Positions 24,852-36,229 of a stretch of DNA of 64,000 nucleotides are shown piece after piece. Made by a program: the position numbers and the translations under genes. The notes below the pieces were generated by a model. That model was not told the origin of the DNA and searched no databases. It was given only the letters and a program-made list of their open reading frames with translations. The first letter of the stretch is position 1, and each line of letters begins with the position of its first letter. Origin of the DNA: Tanytarsus gracilentus (taxonomy: Eukaryota; Arthropoda; Insecta; Diptera; Chironomidae); contig JAXRKN010000039.1 in assembly GCA_038502055.1 (NCBI GenBank), forward strand, positions 4,154,001 to 4,218,000. The letters run 5' to 3'.

Positions 24852-25697
24852 ATGCCAAAGAAACCGTGGAAAAAGAATTTATACGAGAATCAAGAATATG
24901 AGGATAATTACACCGATAGTAGTTTCCTTAAAGATCTCAAAAAGAATTACAATCTGAAGGAACATAAAATTATCGATTGTATAACTGGAATCACCATTGT
25001 TAATCAGGAAATATCAGTAGTGACCCTGTTCCTGATTGTGTTTTACTACCTCTACGAAAATACTGTCCAGCCACAAAAGATCCTCTTCAGTTCCTTCGCA
25101 CTGACAAGTATTGGATATTTAATTTACATCTTGTCCGATTACAGCAAGTTAAAGAATGTCATCGAGGACTCGAAAACGGTTTTAGTTGTTTTAATTTTTG
25201 GATATGTCTTCAGTCCTCTACTACACACCCTAACCGACAGCATTTCCACCGATACAATTTTTTCAACAACCTTCATCATTTTCTTCTTTCATCTCCTCCT
25301 GCACGACTATGGTGTCGATGGCTTTTTAGTATCGAAAACGATCTCATTGAATTGTGGTATTTTTGCATCGATTTGCCTCGCATCACGACTATCGACACCA
25401 CTCCATGCATTTGTGCTGTTAGTGATATCTGTAGAAGTTTTCGTTTTGAAGCCTTTACTGTTTGAGAAAATCTGGAAGCCAATCATGCTGCTCCCCATCA
25501 TTGGATTGACTGTATACTTTCTTGTTGGAATTTCTCAATTAATCCTCATCGTTTATCTTACAACTTTGGTCTTCATAAACATCTTTTGTCCTTTTCTTTT
25601 TCAAAGACTTCACAACCAAAAATCAATTATTCAAGGACCGTGGGACGAGGCACTAATTGAGAGCGATGATGACGGCAAGAGAAAGAAAAATTTGTGA
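24852..25697 (+). CDS. PIGC: PIG-C, GPI-GlcNAc transferase subunit
   Basis: A single-exon gene of 281 residues (human PIG-C has 297). It is a membrane subunit of the ER enzyme that starts GPI-anchor synthesis by adding GlcNAc to phosphatidylinositol. The cytosolic N-terminus KKPWKKNLYENQEYEDNYTD is the family hallmark. Several hydrophobic segments follow (about residues 55-75, 85-100, 110-130, 140-155, 165-205, 215-250), and the tail ends QGPWDEA. A polyadenylation signal AATAAA lies at 25724-25729, 27 bp after the stop. Confidence 0.95.
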   Translation: MPKKPWKKNLYENQEYEDNYTDSSFLKDLKKNYNLKEHKIIDCITGITIVNQEISVVTLFLIVFYYLYENTVQPQKILFSSFALTSIGYLIYILSDYSKLKNVIEDSKTVLVVLIFGYVFSPLLHTLTDSISTDTIFSTTFIIFFFHLLLHDYGVDGFLVSKTISLNCGIFASICLASRLSTPLHAFVLLVISVEVFVLKPLLFEKIWKPIMLLPIIGLTVYFLVGISQLILIVYLTTLVFINIFCPFLFQRLHNQKSIIQGPWDEALIESDDDGKRKKNL

Positions 25698-25884
25698 AAT
25701 TCACATACGCATAAAATAGCCAAAATAAAAATTATTTTTTAACTCACATCACAACGTGATTTTTCCATAATTTAATTTTTCAGATCGTGATAATTTTGGC
25801 GAATGTCTATATGAAGGTCTATCCGACGGCATGCTCTACTGCATGTTTAGAATTATTGCAATAGTCATCAAACACAATTCTTGC

Positions 25885-25892
25885 TATATAAA
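25885..25892 (+). promoter_or_regulatory. TATA box of the secreted orphan gene
   Basis: TATATAAA lies 76 bp upstream of the start codon at 25968. Its position would put transcription start near 25915-25920 and leave a short 5' leader. The housekeeping genes to the left show no such box, so this gene is probably tissue- or stage-regulated. Confidence 0.5.
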
Positions 25893-25967
25893 TTCGTTGA
25901 ATTTTAAACAAGTTTATGTCACTTCTCTTTAATCAGCTCTTCAAGCAAGTAAAATAAGCAAAAAAGA

Positions 25968-27208
25968 ATGAAATTGAAAATTGTTTTTGGAATCCTCGCA
26001 GTTTTCTGCATTTTTAATGAGGTAAAATTTATTTTATATCTTTAAATATATATCTCGGTAATTTTTAAAACTATTTCCTAGATTTCTGCCACTTTTAAAC
26101 TATGCAACTGCATCGGTGAAGGCAAAGATGTTTGTAGCTGTAAAAAGGGTTTGAAAGCTCCTCGACCATATCCATTGGAAGCACCTCAATTCAAAGTAAA
26201 ACCATTAATTAAAACCATCTGTAAAGAGTACGAATCGCCAGCACCATCAGCTCCTGTTTTTAAACCAATCGGCGATGCTTGCAACTGTGGACAAACTATT
26301 GTGAAGCCCGCACCTCATCCTCTCTTTAAGCCATGTCCAGTAAGAAAATAATTCAGTTTTTTTTGTCATAAATTAATTTTTTAATTTCAGTGCATGAAAG
26401 GACTTAAAGCATGGGAATTTAAACCTAAACCATCATGTAGCTGCTCCTCATGCACGTCACCAAAAGATTCAGAAGAAACAAAGCATCACGAATGTGGAGA
26501 ACTTAAGCGAGCACCACAAGAGTTCACATTCGAATTTGAGAATCGCAAAAAACCGTAAGCCAAATATTTAGTTTACAAATTTAAACATGTGCAAGCATTT
26601 GATATCAAGAAGCATTAATTTCAATATAAATATTTACATATAGAGCTCCACAAAGACCACGATTCGGTAGCGCTGATGTAGTTTCAGTTGCAATTGCCAG
26701 ACGTTTGTCAAATAGTGCTAAGAACAGCATTTCTGAGAGACAACTGCAATACGGTCATGCCAAGGAACCGACTCCAAATCGCAAAGAAGAGAAAAGAGTG
26801 ATTGCTGTTAATGAAGATCATCTTTATGATACACGTGGACATGTTCTTGAAATTAAATCGAGCATGTTTAGAAAACCAGAGTCATCAGAGTCCGCTGAAG
26901 ATAGCGATGAAAAGCCAAAGAGAAAACCTGTTGCCTTCCATCCTGGAAATTTGAAATATGACGAAATTGGATATGGAACTTATCAATCACAAAATCCACG
27001 ATATGTTGTAGTTAAAAATTCAGAAGCCAATCATGACTGCTCGAATTCTAACAAACAGCCAAAGAAACAATTTGGTAAAAAATCAAAGTCATGCGGATGT
27101 CCAAAAGATCTCCTCGTCGAAGAAACTTCCATAAGTGAACAATCGGCGACTTACGAAGACAACACAAGCGATCAGTATTTACAGCCACGAACTTTCTTTA
27201 GCACCTAA
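25968..27208 (+). CDS. Secreted Cys- and Pro-rich protein, unknown function
   Basis: Four exons (25968-26021, 26082-26339, 26391-26554, 26644-27208) with good splice sites give 346 residues. I do not recognise the family. The first exon plus the start of exon 2 form a signal peptide (MKLKIVFGILAVFCIFNEISA). The next 130 residues hold clustered cysteines (LCNCIGEGKDVCSCKKG, ACNCGQ, PCPCMKGLKAW, CSCSSC) between Pro-rich stretches such as KAPRPYPLEAP. A KKGLKAPRPY and a MKGLKAWEFK segment suggest an internal repeat. The C-terminal half is charged and polar (Lys, Glu, Ser) with a last CGCP motif. The signal peptide, TATA box and low complexity suggest an extracellular structural role such as cuticle, silk or eggshell, but that is inference. 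A polyadenylation signal lies at 27300-27305. Confidence 0.75.
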
Positions 27209-28020
27209 TTTATCATCTATGAGAAGTTCATTATTAGTTTAGTTTATTGATATTAGCCAGAGGAGAAGTTGTTGTTACAGTTAGTCATACACTAGAGAAA
27301 ATAAAAAAGTCGAGGAAATTTATTTCTACTGCATTTTCATTTTATTTTTAGACAATCGTTTGCGAGAAAATTTTATAAGGTTCAAGCGAGGGCGTATAAT
27401 GGGGAAAAAGTCATTCTTAAAATTTTTAAAAAACTTTAATTGTCTTTGATAAATAATTTTTTAAAAAGCTATTTAATAAAATTTAATAGAAAAATGCGTT
27501 GACATAACCTACCTCAATGAAATCCTCTTCATAGCGCCTACAAAAAAATTATCAACTTACACCATACCACATGTGCAGCATTAAACTTTTTCTCTCTTAC
27601 TCTCTCTCGATTTATTTTTCATTATCACACAAACACATGTTTAAAAATGAGAGAAAATTGTGTATTGAGAGCATGATTCAATGAAATTCAATCACTGACA
27701 TTTAGTTAGGTTTTTTCGGTCGTCGCGTGAAATTGTGACCCGTATTTTCGATACTTTTGCAATTTTTCCTTAATTGCTTACTTATTCGCGAAAAGACAGG
27801 ACAATCTGCTTTCAATTTTTAGTGCCATTGCGCTTGCCATCATAAAAAAATATTAAATTTTAAAAGCCATTATTTGTAAAAATCGTCTTCGCGTTTCGTA
27901 AAATTCGGGGAAATTTTTTCTCACTGTCCGTGAGACGCGTTTGAACTTTTCGCTTTTATCTCGTCGGTGACGAATAATTCGCATATCAAAAGTGCCAAAA
28001 TAATAATTATTGCAAGCGTG
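27209..28020. other. Intergenic region and calpain leader
   Basis: This 812-bp span separates the orphan gene from the upstream calpain start codon. It is AT-rich with a short CT run near 27595. A CG-bearing stretch at 27715-27740 and 27885-27975 probably belongs to the promoter and 5' leader of the long calpain form. No separate gene is visible. Confidence 0.5.
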
Positions 28021-31000
28021 ATGTGGTCATTTAATCAACAAAATGCAGAAAATAATAATCAAGGTCTCGGTTGGAGTGTAAATAATAATGCCAATAGTGG
28101 AGGTAAGAAGAAGAAACAGAAATTTTTGAGATAACAGTCCACAGATATCGAATCAATATCTAATACAATTATTTCCTTTCTAGCACCTCTGCCATATGGC
28201 AACCAAGCACAATCAAATTTTGGATGGAATCTTGGTACACCGGCCCATGCAGCGCCTCCATATCCAATGCCTCAACCCACTAGCTATCCTAGTTATCCTA
28301 GTCAAAGTTATAATAATCAGGACGATGACCCCAGTGAGCCGGGCGTTGAAGAAGAAGGATTAAGGAAAAAAGATGCTGGCGCTGGGTCATTCGCACATTA
28401 CATTGTCAAATGGGTGAGTGAATGTGCATTCTAAAAATTATTAATGCATAAATGTGATGAGGAAAAATGAAGGTCACTGATTAAACAGACAGTTGCGAAA
28501 AATTACAATTTTAGCTTTTTTAAATATCCATGAATTTCCCAAAAGTTTTTTCATTGAACTTATTCGCATTTATGCTTAAAAATTTAATGACCTTGACGTT
28601 GACGTCTCTGCGTAAATCTCCTTATAAGGTGTAACAGGTTTTCATGTAAATTAGCAAAAGTAGTAAAGAGTAAAAATGAAAGTGAACTTTTTTTGGAACA
28701 TTTAAATAAAAATTATCAATATAGGCTGACATATATTTTTATTTAAAAATAAAGAATATCAGTTTAGCTCTTCTTGTTACAGTTTTTTAATAAGATAATT
28801 TTCACTATGACACTCACAGGACTCAAATTTCATAATTTTAGTCGAAGAAAATTTCATCATAAATGCAACAATTTCCTCAACAAAAAAAACTTGAAATTAT
28901 GATATCAAGTTCGCTGTTGAAAATGTTTATTGTTGTCATTTACATTCTCTCAGTATTGTCTTCATGAATCATGCGGAAATTCTCACATAAATTTTACTCT
29001 CTCTCTCTCTCTCTCTCTCGCACATTTTCGACTACACCAAAGGTTTATGTTTTTACATAAAAATTCTCTCTCACTCACACAAGCAATGGCATCATAGGCG
29101 TGCGTCGATGCCGCATGAACATTTTCTCTCTCGATTTTCAATAGTTTGAATCTCCTGGTCCGCTCTCACACAAGTCACAACCTATATTGTGTTGAGAAAA
29201 AATATCTTCACTACATTCATCGATTTTCTGCCGAAATAAGCAGAATGCGATGTTTATAAGCGAGTTACAAAAAAGAATCTCTTAATTAATTGCGTTTTAA
29301 AGCCTAAATTGATATCGTGAAGAAGTTTTAGTGATTTGAAAAGAATTTTCGTAAGTAAAAAGTGAAAAATTTGCGTCACAAACCAATTGCGAATAAATTT
29401 GATTTGAAACTTTTTTTGATGACATCACCGAAGTGAGTCTAAATTTAATGTTTAACTCTGTCGCTGTGTGTTTTAGTAATTCTCGGGATATTTTATATGA
29501 GAAGGCAGATTCTTTAATACTATTACGTAGATTTAAATTTAAAATCATAGTAATGACATCACATCACATTTACAGATGGCATTGAATAAAAATTCTGACT
29601 TGATTTACTGCCTGCCGAGTGTGGATATTTGAAATTTTAGATTTTACGCTAATTATAAAAAGTCAGTTTTCAAGGAATTCATTAAAAGTGATAATTTTAC
29701 TCAGATATTTCTGACAGCTGATTAAATTGTGAAAAGAAAACTTGTTTTTAATTATTTTCATGGCATAAGAATTTAAAAGTTTAACTAATTTATTGTCCAC
29801 CCCTTGATTCAGAGTTGATATTAACTGTTTGATGTGATTATTAATGAATTCATCATCGTACAACTGCATAACTGAGATTGTAACTAATTGAGAGATAATT
29901 AAATACGAAACTAGGTTGAATCAGAATAAATTGTAAAACATTTCCAACATGGATCAGCTACAGGTGAGAGACATGAAAAGTGCACCTGAAAAAGTAAGAA
30001 GAAGAAAATTAATCAAAAATGCTTTTAGAGCTTTTTGCAATCTGGAATGAAAGGTGGCCTCGATAACATCGGCAAGCAATTGCTGAATCAAGCCGGTGAG
30101 GCAGTTATGGGTGCAGCTAAGGAGTACATTGGACAGGTCATCAATGAAATGTTGATTGTCAAGAAAGAGGCGCCAAATAAACGAGTTCTTCCGTCCATTC
30201 AGAACATGAAAATTGTGAGTGTCTGCGGTAGAAATGAGAGACGATTTTTATGTTTCGACCATGACTGTGACCTTGAAGTTCTATTGACACATTTTCGTAG
30301 CGATTACCTTTGTAATTTAAATTTAATTTTGTCTAATTGCAAGTCACTCGGGTGATTTTATTGTGAGGTGTGCCACAAAACACTCCAGGGCGTCGAAAAA
30401 TTGATATAAATTTTCTCGAATTAAAAGAGAGCATATAGTTGTGAGGAGCGGTCGTTGGCGTGATGCCAAAAAACTTAAAGCTATCACATCAATGACCTTA
30501 TGTGAGATTTTTCGTTTAAAATTTCCTTCACACTTGTTCACGTTATGATCTGATGAGCACTTTATATGCTTCTGACTCATGAATGAATAACCTAGTTGGC
30601 AAGTTTAAGTTTTAAATGCAGACAAAAGTCTCACGGATGCATTATCGAGACTACCCGGCGAGATAGAGAGAGAGCGAGAATTTTATCTCGAACATAATGA
30701 AATTTTTATGTATCGAGTAAATTTTTATTTCATGGAGTGGAAATTACTAAAGTGATGATTAAAATGTTATGGAATATTTTAATGATAAATATTTGATTTA
30801 GAATTTTAAAAGTTTTTCACCTTATAAAAGATATAAATTTACAAACTGCAACTGGATTTTTAAAATGTAGAAAAAAAGTTCCACGTTCCACTTAAATTTA
30901 ATATCCTTCGTAATGCATTTTCCTGATTCAATATCTCTCCCGTTGTGTTCTTGCTTCAATTTAAACAAAATTTTCGAACAATGCAATAGTTAACTTTTCT

Positions 31001-34000
31001 CGAGCATATCACAACTTGAACTGTCGCATATAGCTCACATTTTCTCTGTGAGAGCTCAAAAATTTTTATTTATTTATACTGCAATGAGTGTGAAATGAGA
31101 AATTGTCATGAGAGACAAATTAGAGGCGACAACCATCCTTTTTTCATTATAATATTTTATAGAGTCGCTCGCACTCAGAATATCGTTATCAAAGAGTGAA
31201 CACATATTTAGTCGAAAAATATTTTCAATGCTTTGTTGAGACAGTGAAGTGTGTGGGAGAGAGATACATCAGACATGCCAATTACTAGACAATTTACTCA
31301 CGATGGACTACCAATATATCTCGTTTGAAGATTGACGATCATTATGGAAAATAACTAATAATTAATTTTTTCCATTTTTAGGTTGGTGAGCGTGCTTCGG
31401 GAATTCGTGGCCAACAAGATGTTCAAGATTTCTACGCAATTCGACAGCAATGCCTCGACTCAGGAACACTTTGGGAGGATCCTGATTTTCCAGCAGTCGA
31501 TAAAAGTCTTTTTTACTCACGACGCCCCGATCGTCACTACGAATGGAAAAGACCAATGGAAATTTGTGATGATCCACAATTTTTTGTCGAAGGATATTCA
31601 CGTTTTGATGTCCAACAGGGCGAACTTGGCGACTGTTGGCTTCTCGCGGCAGCTGCAAACTTAACTCAAGATCAAAAATTATTCTTTCGTGTGGTCTGCG
31701 ATGATAATAGCTTCGAAGACGAATATGCTGGCGTTTTTCATTTTCGAGTAAGTGAATTTTAATTTTTTATCTTGATTTTTTTTTCTAAATCCATTCAACA
31801 CTCATATAAAAGTATAAAATGAATCATTTGTGATAAGATGACCCATTAAATAAGGGCTTGATTATGGCTCACGAGAACACTCCTCGCAATAAAATGATAA
31901 TTAATTTTTTATTCTTTTCATTTTCTAGTTTTGGCAGTATGGCAAATGGATTGACGTTGTCATTGATGACCGACTTCCAACCTATAGAGGAGAATTAATG
32001 TACATGCATAGTACCGAACGCAATGAGTTTTGGAGTGCATTGTTAGAGAAAGCTTATGCTAAATTGCATGGCAGCTATGAGGCGCTTAAGGGCGGTACCA
32101 CAGTCGAAGCTCTTGAGGATTTCACGGGTGGTGTAACTGAAATGTATGAACTTAAAGAAGCTCCATCGAACTTGTTTGATATTCTTTCGAAAGGGTTCAA
32201 AATGAACTCAATGATGGGAGCTTCTCTCGAACCCGATCCTGGTGTGCTCGAAGCTGAAACCTCGGAGGGTCTTATTCGAGGACATGCCTATAGTCTTACG
32301 AAAGCCCAAATGGTCGACATTGTGACACCAAATACGACTGGAAAAATTCCGTTAATTCGTTTGCGTAATCCATGGGGTAATGATGCTGAATGGAACGGCC
32401 CGTGGAGTGATAAAAGTCCGGAATGGCGTTACATACCTAATCAAGCAAAAGAGGAGATTGGCTTGACATTTGATCACGATGGCGAATTCTGGATGTCTTT
32501 CCGTGATTTCGTAAAGTATTTTGACCGAGCTGAAATTTGCAATTTATCACCCGATTCCCTTGGCGATGATGATGATACGAAGAAACAGTGGAAACAAAAC
32601 ACTTTTGAGGGCGAGTGGGTTGCCGGAGTCAGTGCCGGTGGATGTCGTAATTACCTCGATAGCTTCCATCGTAATCCCCAATACGTGATGACTCTCGAAG
32701 ATCCCGATGAGGACGATGACGATGGAAAGTGTACAGTTGTAGTTGCACTCATGCAGAAAAATCGTCGCTCGAGACGCAACATGGGACTCGATTGTCTAAC
32801 GATTGGCTTTGCCATCTATAAAGTAACTGATCGTGACTTGCAACAAAAACCATTGAAGATGAATTTCTTTAAATATAATGCCTCAGTCGCCAGATCGCCA
32901 GCTTTTATTAACTTGCGTGAAGTCAGTTGTCGCTTCAAGTTGCCACCAGGCCATTATTTGATTGTGCCATCCACTTTTGAGCCGAATGAAGAAGGAGAAT
33001 TTCTCATTCGTGTATTTACCGAGAGTACCAGTACATTTGAGGAGAACGACGAGACCGTCGGAATGGGCGATGTTGATTCAAGAGTGAGTTAAAAAATTCA
33101 TAAAATTTCTTCGTCCTTTTAATCAATTAAATTTATTTTTAGATCGCCGGTGATCTTCCAAACATCCGTGATCCAACTCCTGAGAGGTCGGCAATTGAAC
33201 AATTATTCTTGGACATTGCCGGACCCGAACAGGAAGTTGGCTGGATGGAATTAAAACGAATTTTAGATCACTCAATGCGAGATGGTAAGTTTAAGGGTTA
33301 AAGACATTCGGCACAGATCTACACATTCAAAATCACAATCGTGATAATCAGAAAAGAAACAATTGTATTAATTAATTTATGTAGGAATTATATATTTAAG
33401 AGATAAAAACATAAATTGTATCCGTGTGTGAAAATTCATTTTTTCCTGTAAAGATTGTAAACCGCTTCTACCTCACAGTTTGCTCCTTAAATTAACCATT
33501 TACATCCCTAATCAATCATAACATTAAAATAATAATTGAGCCTAATGTGATTGCTAAATGAAAAGTTCTATATGTACCAATTAATTTTGTTATTCTTTGA
33601 GTGAAAACTTCAAATTTTTTGAAAATAGTTAAGAAGTTTTCACTCCAAGAAAATTTATCAAAAATGCACAGCAAATTATAAATTTTTGTACAATCTTGTC
33701 ACGTTCAAAATTTCTTTCTCTATCTATCTCGTAAAACACATATCGAAAAAAACATTTCATTTTAGAGCTAGTAAATCACACGGATGCAACTGCATCGCCA
33801 TCAAACGGTTATCAATCACACGCACAACCTAATGGTACTCAAACGGAGAATAATAGTGATGGTGGAGGATTATTAGCGCTAATTTGTGCAAGTCTATGTA
33901 AAGACACTCCACTCGCTGAGACGTTCGGGGCTAATCAAAATGATAATATTAATAATAACACTGCCCAGCCTCTCAACGCACCCGTTCAAAATGGTGAGCA

Positions 34001-34668
34001 TTTCAGGATGCGCGCAAAAAGGTTTCCGACGACATTTGATCACGTTCAGATGTGACACAAAAGCTTTAATCAATCTCTCTCATCGCATAATCTTTTATTG
34101 TACCTTGACGCTTTTCTGTTGTTGTTCTCGCATTATTTTTTTTAGAAAGTTGGGGTTGTAGTGGTGGATTTTAATATTCGTCAATTTTTCCTTTTCTTCT
34201 TAGTGTCGGGATCTCAAGGATTTTCAAAGGATATTTGTCGCTCGATGGTTGCCATGCTGGACACTGATCACTCTGGAAAACTCGGCATGGAGGAATTCAA
34301 GTCACTTCTTAATGATATCGCCAAGTGGAAAGTAAGTAATGCATAAATTTTGAAATAAAGTTAAATTAACAAATTTATCACACCAGGCTGTCTTTCAAAT
34401 ATACGATCGTGAACGTACCAACAAGCTTAAAGCTTATGAACTTCGTGAAGCTCTTAGTTCAGCGGGTTATCATCTGAATAATCACATTCTAAACTCACTT
34501 GTCTACCGCTACGGAGCACCCGATAAGACAATTGCATTTGACGACTTTATTATGTGCGCCGTGAAGGTGAAAACGATGATTGATCACTTTAAGGAAAAAG
34601 ATTACAACAACTCAAATCAAGCCACTTTCACGATGGACGAATGGATATCAAAATCTCTTTACTCATAA
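28021..34668 (+). CDS. CalpA: Calpain-A type cysteine protease, two N-terminal forms
   Basis: This is a calcium-dependent cytosolic protease. Exons of the long form: 28021-28102, 28184-28413, 30029-30214, 31382-31747, 31929-33083, 33143-33284, 33766-33993, 34204-34331, 34387-34668 (932 residues). A second start exon at 29949-29963 (MDQLQ) splices in the same phase to 30029 and gives 833 residues, close to Drosophila CalpA. In the short form the catalytic triad is Cys152 (QGELGDCWLLAA), His308 (RGHAYSLTK) and Asn336 (RLRNPWGN). The protease core is followed by the C2-like domain (FEGEWVAGVSAGGCRNY, FKLPPGHYLIVPSTF) and a C-terminal penta-EF-hand domain. Exon 7 inserts 76 residues (with GGGLLALICASLC) after the first EF-hand region, as known for CalpA. 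A polyadenylation signal lies at 34958-34963. Confidence 0.95.
28996..29019 (+). repeat. (CT)n microsatellite in a calpain intron
   Basis: An uninterrupted CT run of about 24 bp lies inside the 1.6-kb intron between the two alternative first-exon groups of the calpain gene. It may serve as a GAGA-factor-type site near the downstream promoter, but that is speculation. Confidence 0.85.
29949..29963 (+). CDS. CalpA: Alternative first coding exon of calpain-A
   Basis: This 15-nt coding exon (MDQLQ) sits 66 bp before the exon at 30029 and ends in CAG/GTGAGA. It joins in phase 0, giving MDQLQ-SFLQSGMKGG. The resulting N-terminus parallels the short Drosophila CalpA start (MDDLRGFL-like). The upstream exons ending at 28413 join the same acceptor, also in phase 0, so two promoters are implied. 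Confidence 0.8.
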
Positions 34669-35791
34669 ATTATATTTTTTAAACTCATCGAAAGCTTTTT
34701 TAAATGTCCTTACGCAGCATTTTTCTTCTTGAATAATGTTAACTTGCAGTTTAACTGCTCTTATTATTGTTACTCAAATGAAAGTTAAAATTACCAGAAA
34801 ACGGGCATTTAAATTTTTAAATCTTCTAAATTATGTGGAAAATTCAAAATTTTAGATGTCAACACTTGGATTATTTTTCGTATTCTATAACAAATATGGT
34901 TGTTTGTCTTCCTTTAATTACAAAAAAAAATCTTCAACCCTTTAGATTAATATGTCAAATAAATCCCAAGCTTTTTACGAACAATTTTGCACAATTATAA
35001 TTCTTAAAGACATCATTACGATAAAAAAAATTGTTGTGCCTACATAAGACAGAAGTTAAAGAATATTTTAACAAATATTTTTCAATCATTAACATTTTAC
35101 ATATATAAAAAATTATTTTTGCGCTCATTGTCAATAAAAAAAAGATGAAAAGGAGAAAGAAGAAGTTTTAATGTGCTGAAAAGAAAAATAATTGTTGTTT
35201 ACTTTCAAGGATAATTCTTTTTGGTTTCGGCTTTCAGATTTCAAAGCGAAACAAAAATATTTTTTTACCAAAAAGTTTAAAATTTTGGATGAGCGATTGT
35301 CAAATGAAAAAGTACTCAAAAAAATCTTTTTTAATTATTTAGTTACACATTTTTAATTTAAAAATTGAATGACAATGTCAACCGTCAATATGCTAAAAAT
35401 TTCTTGCTCGCAATTTGGCGTTGATTGAAGATTAAATTACAAAGCACACGCGTCTCGAGAGCTTTCAGCTCAGCTCTTTCATTTAATTATCATCATCAGC
35501 AACTCAATTTTATGTTTTGACGTTCTTATAGGATCATAATAAAATACAATGGAGGGTGAGTCGAGAAATAACTTATGATTTCTGAAAAGAAAATTTTTTT
35601 TGCTTCAAAAAAGTTTTAATAAAATACCCTTCAAAATGCCAACAGAAACTTTATATAAAAAAACTTTTTCTTCGGTAAAGAAATTTTAAAGTTTATTTCA
35701 AAAAATTTTCTTTGCTTGAACATGGAAAATTTATTTCAAGATTGCGGTCTTCAATCAAGCGAGAATTCCTTTCGGCGAAGATTTTGAGTTC
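34669..35791. other. Calpain 3' region and intergenic spacer
   Basis: The calpain 3' untranslated region runs to about 34980, where AATAAA is found. The rest is AT-rich spacer without recognisable genes. The segment next to 35791 includes the 3' untranslated region of the minus-strand vitelline membrane gene, with its AATAAA at 35730-35735. Confidence 0.55.
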
Positions 35792-36145
35792 TTAGTATGA
35801 TGGAGCGCTGTAGCTTGGAGCTTTATAAGCTGGCTTGTATGAGACTGATTGACATGGGACTGGAGCTACATTTGGGGCGCAGCTAAGCAACAAGTTTGTT
35901 GGGCAAGGAACTGGTGGAGCTGGTGATGGGTAGGTATAAGAAGTTGCAGGTCCAGCATAAGCAGGTGCATACGAGGGCTTGGCAGTGTATGATGGTGCTG
36001 AGTAGCTTGGCGCTTTGTATGATGGGGCTGAGTAGCTTGGCGCCTTGTATGATGGAGCAGATCCATAAGATGATCCGAGTTCATATTGAGCCCATTGACC
36101 GGCAACAACAGAGATTACTGCAGCGAAAATTGCGATGAATTTCAT
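35792..36145 (-). CDS. Vitelline membrane protein
   Basis: A single-exon gene of 117 residues. An N-terminal signal peptide (MKFIAIFAAVISVVAG) is followed by repeats of the type Y-x-A-P-S-Y (SAPSYKAPSY). It then has the vitelline-membrane domain with three cysteines in PCPTNLLLSCAPNVAPVPC (spacing C-x7-C-x8-C), and the repeat type returns at the C-terminus. Such proteins are secreted by ovarian follicle cells and cross-linked into the inner eggshell. The match to the dipteran VM26A/VM34C domain is clear, but the exact paralogue cannot be named. It is isolated here, with the giant inverted repeat starting about 950 bp upstream of its start. Confidence 0.9.
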   Translation of the reverse strand: MKFIAIFAAVISVVAGQWAQYELGSSYGSAPSYKAPSYSAPSYKAPSYSAPSYTAKPSYAPAYAGPATSYTYPSPAPPVPCPTNLLLSCAPNVAPVPCQSVSYKPAYKAPSYSAPSY

Positions 36146-36193
36146 GGTGATGATTTTTACTTAAGAACTTTACACTTTCGATATCAAACGACA

Positions 36194-36229
36194 ACTGAAT
36201 TGGAAATATTCATTTAACTTCTTTTATAG
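36194..36229 (-). promoter_or_regulatory. TATA box and initiator of the vitelline membrane gene
   Basis: On the minus strand CTATAAAAG (36221-36229) is followed about 31 bp downstream by ATTCAGTTGT. That contains the arthropod initiator TCAGT (36194-36198), and the start codon lies about 50 bp further on. The spacing is that of a strong, focused, tissue-specific promoter, as expected for an eggshell gene. Confidence 0.75.
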
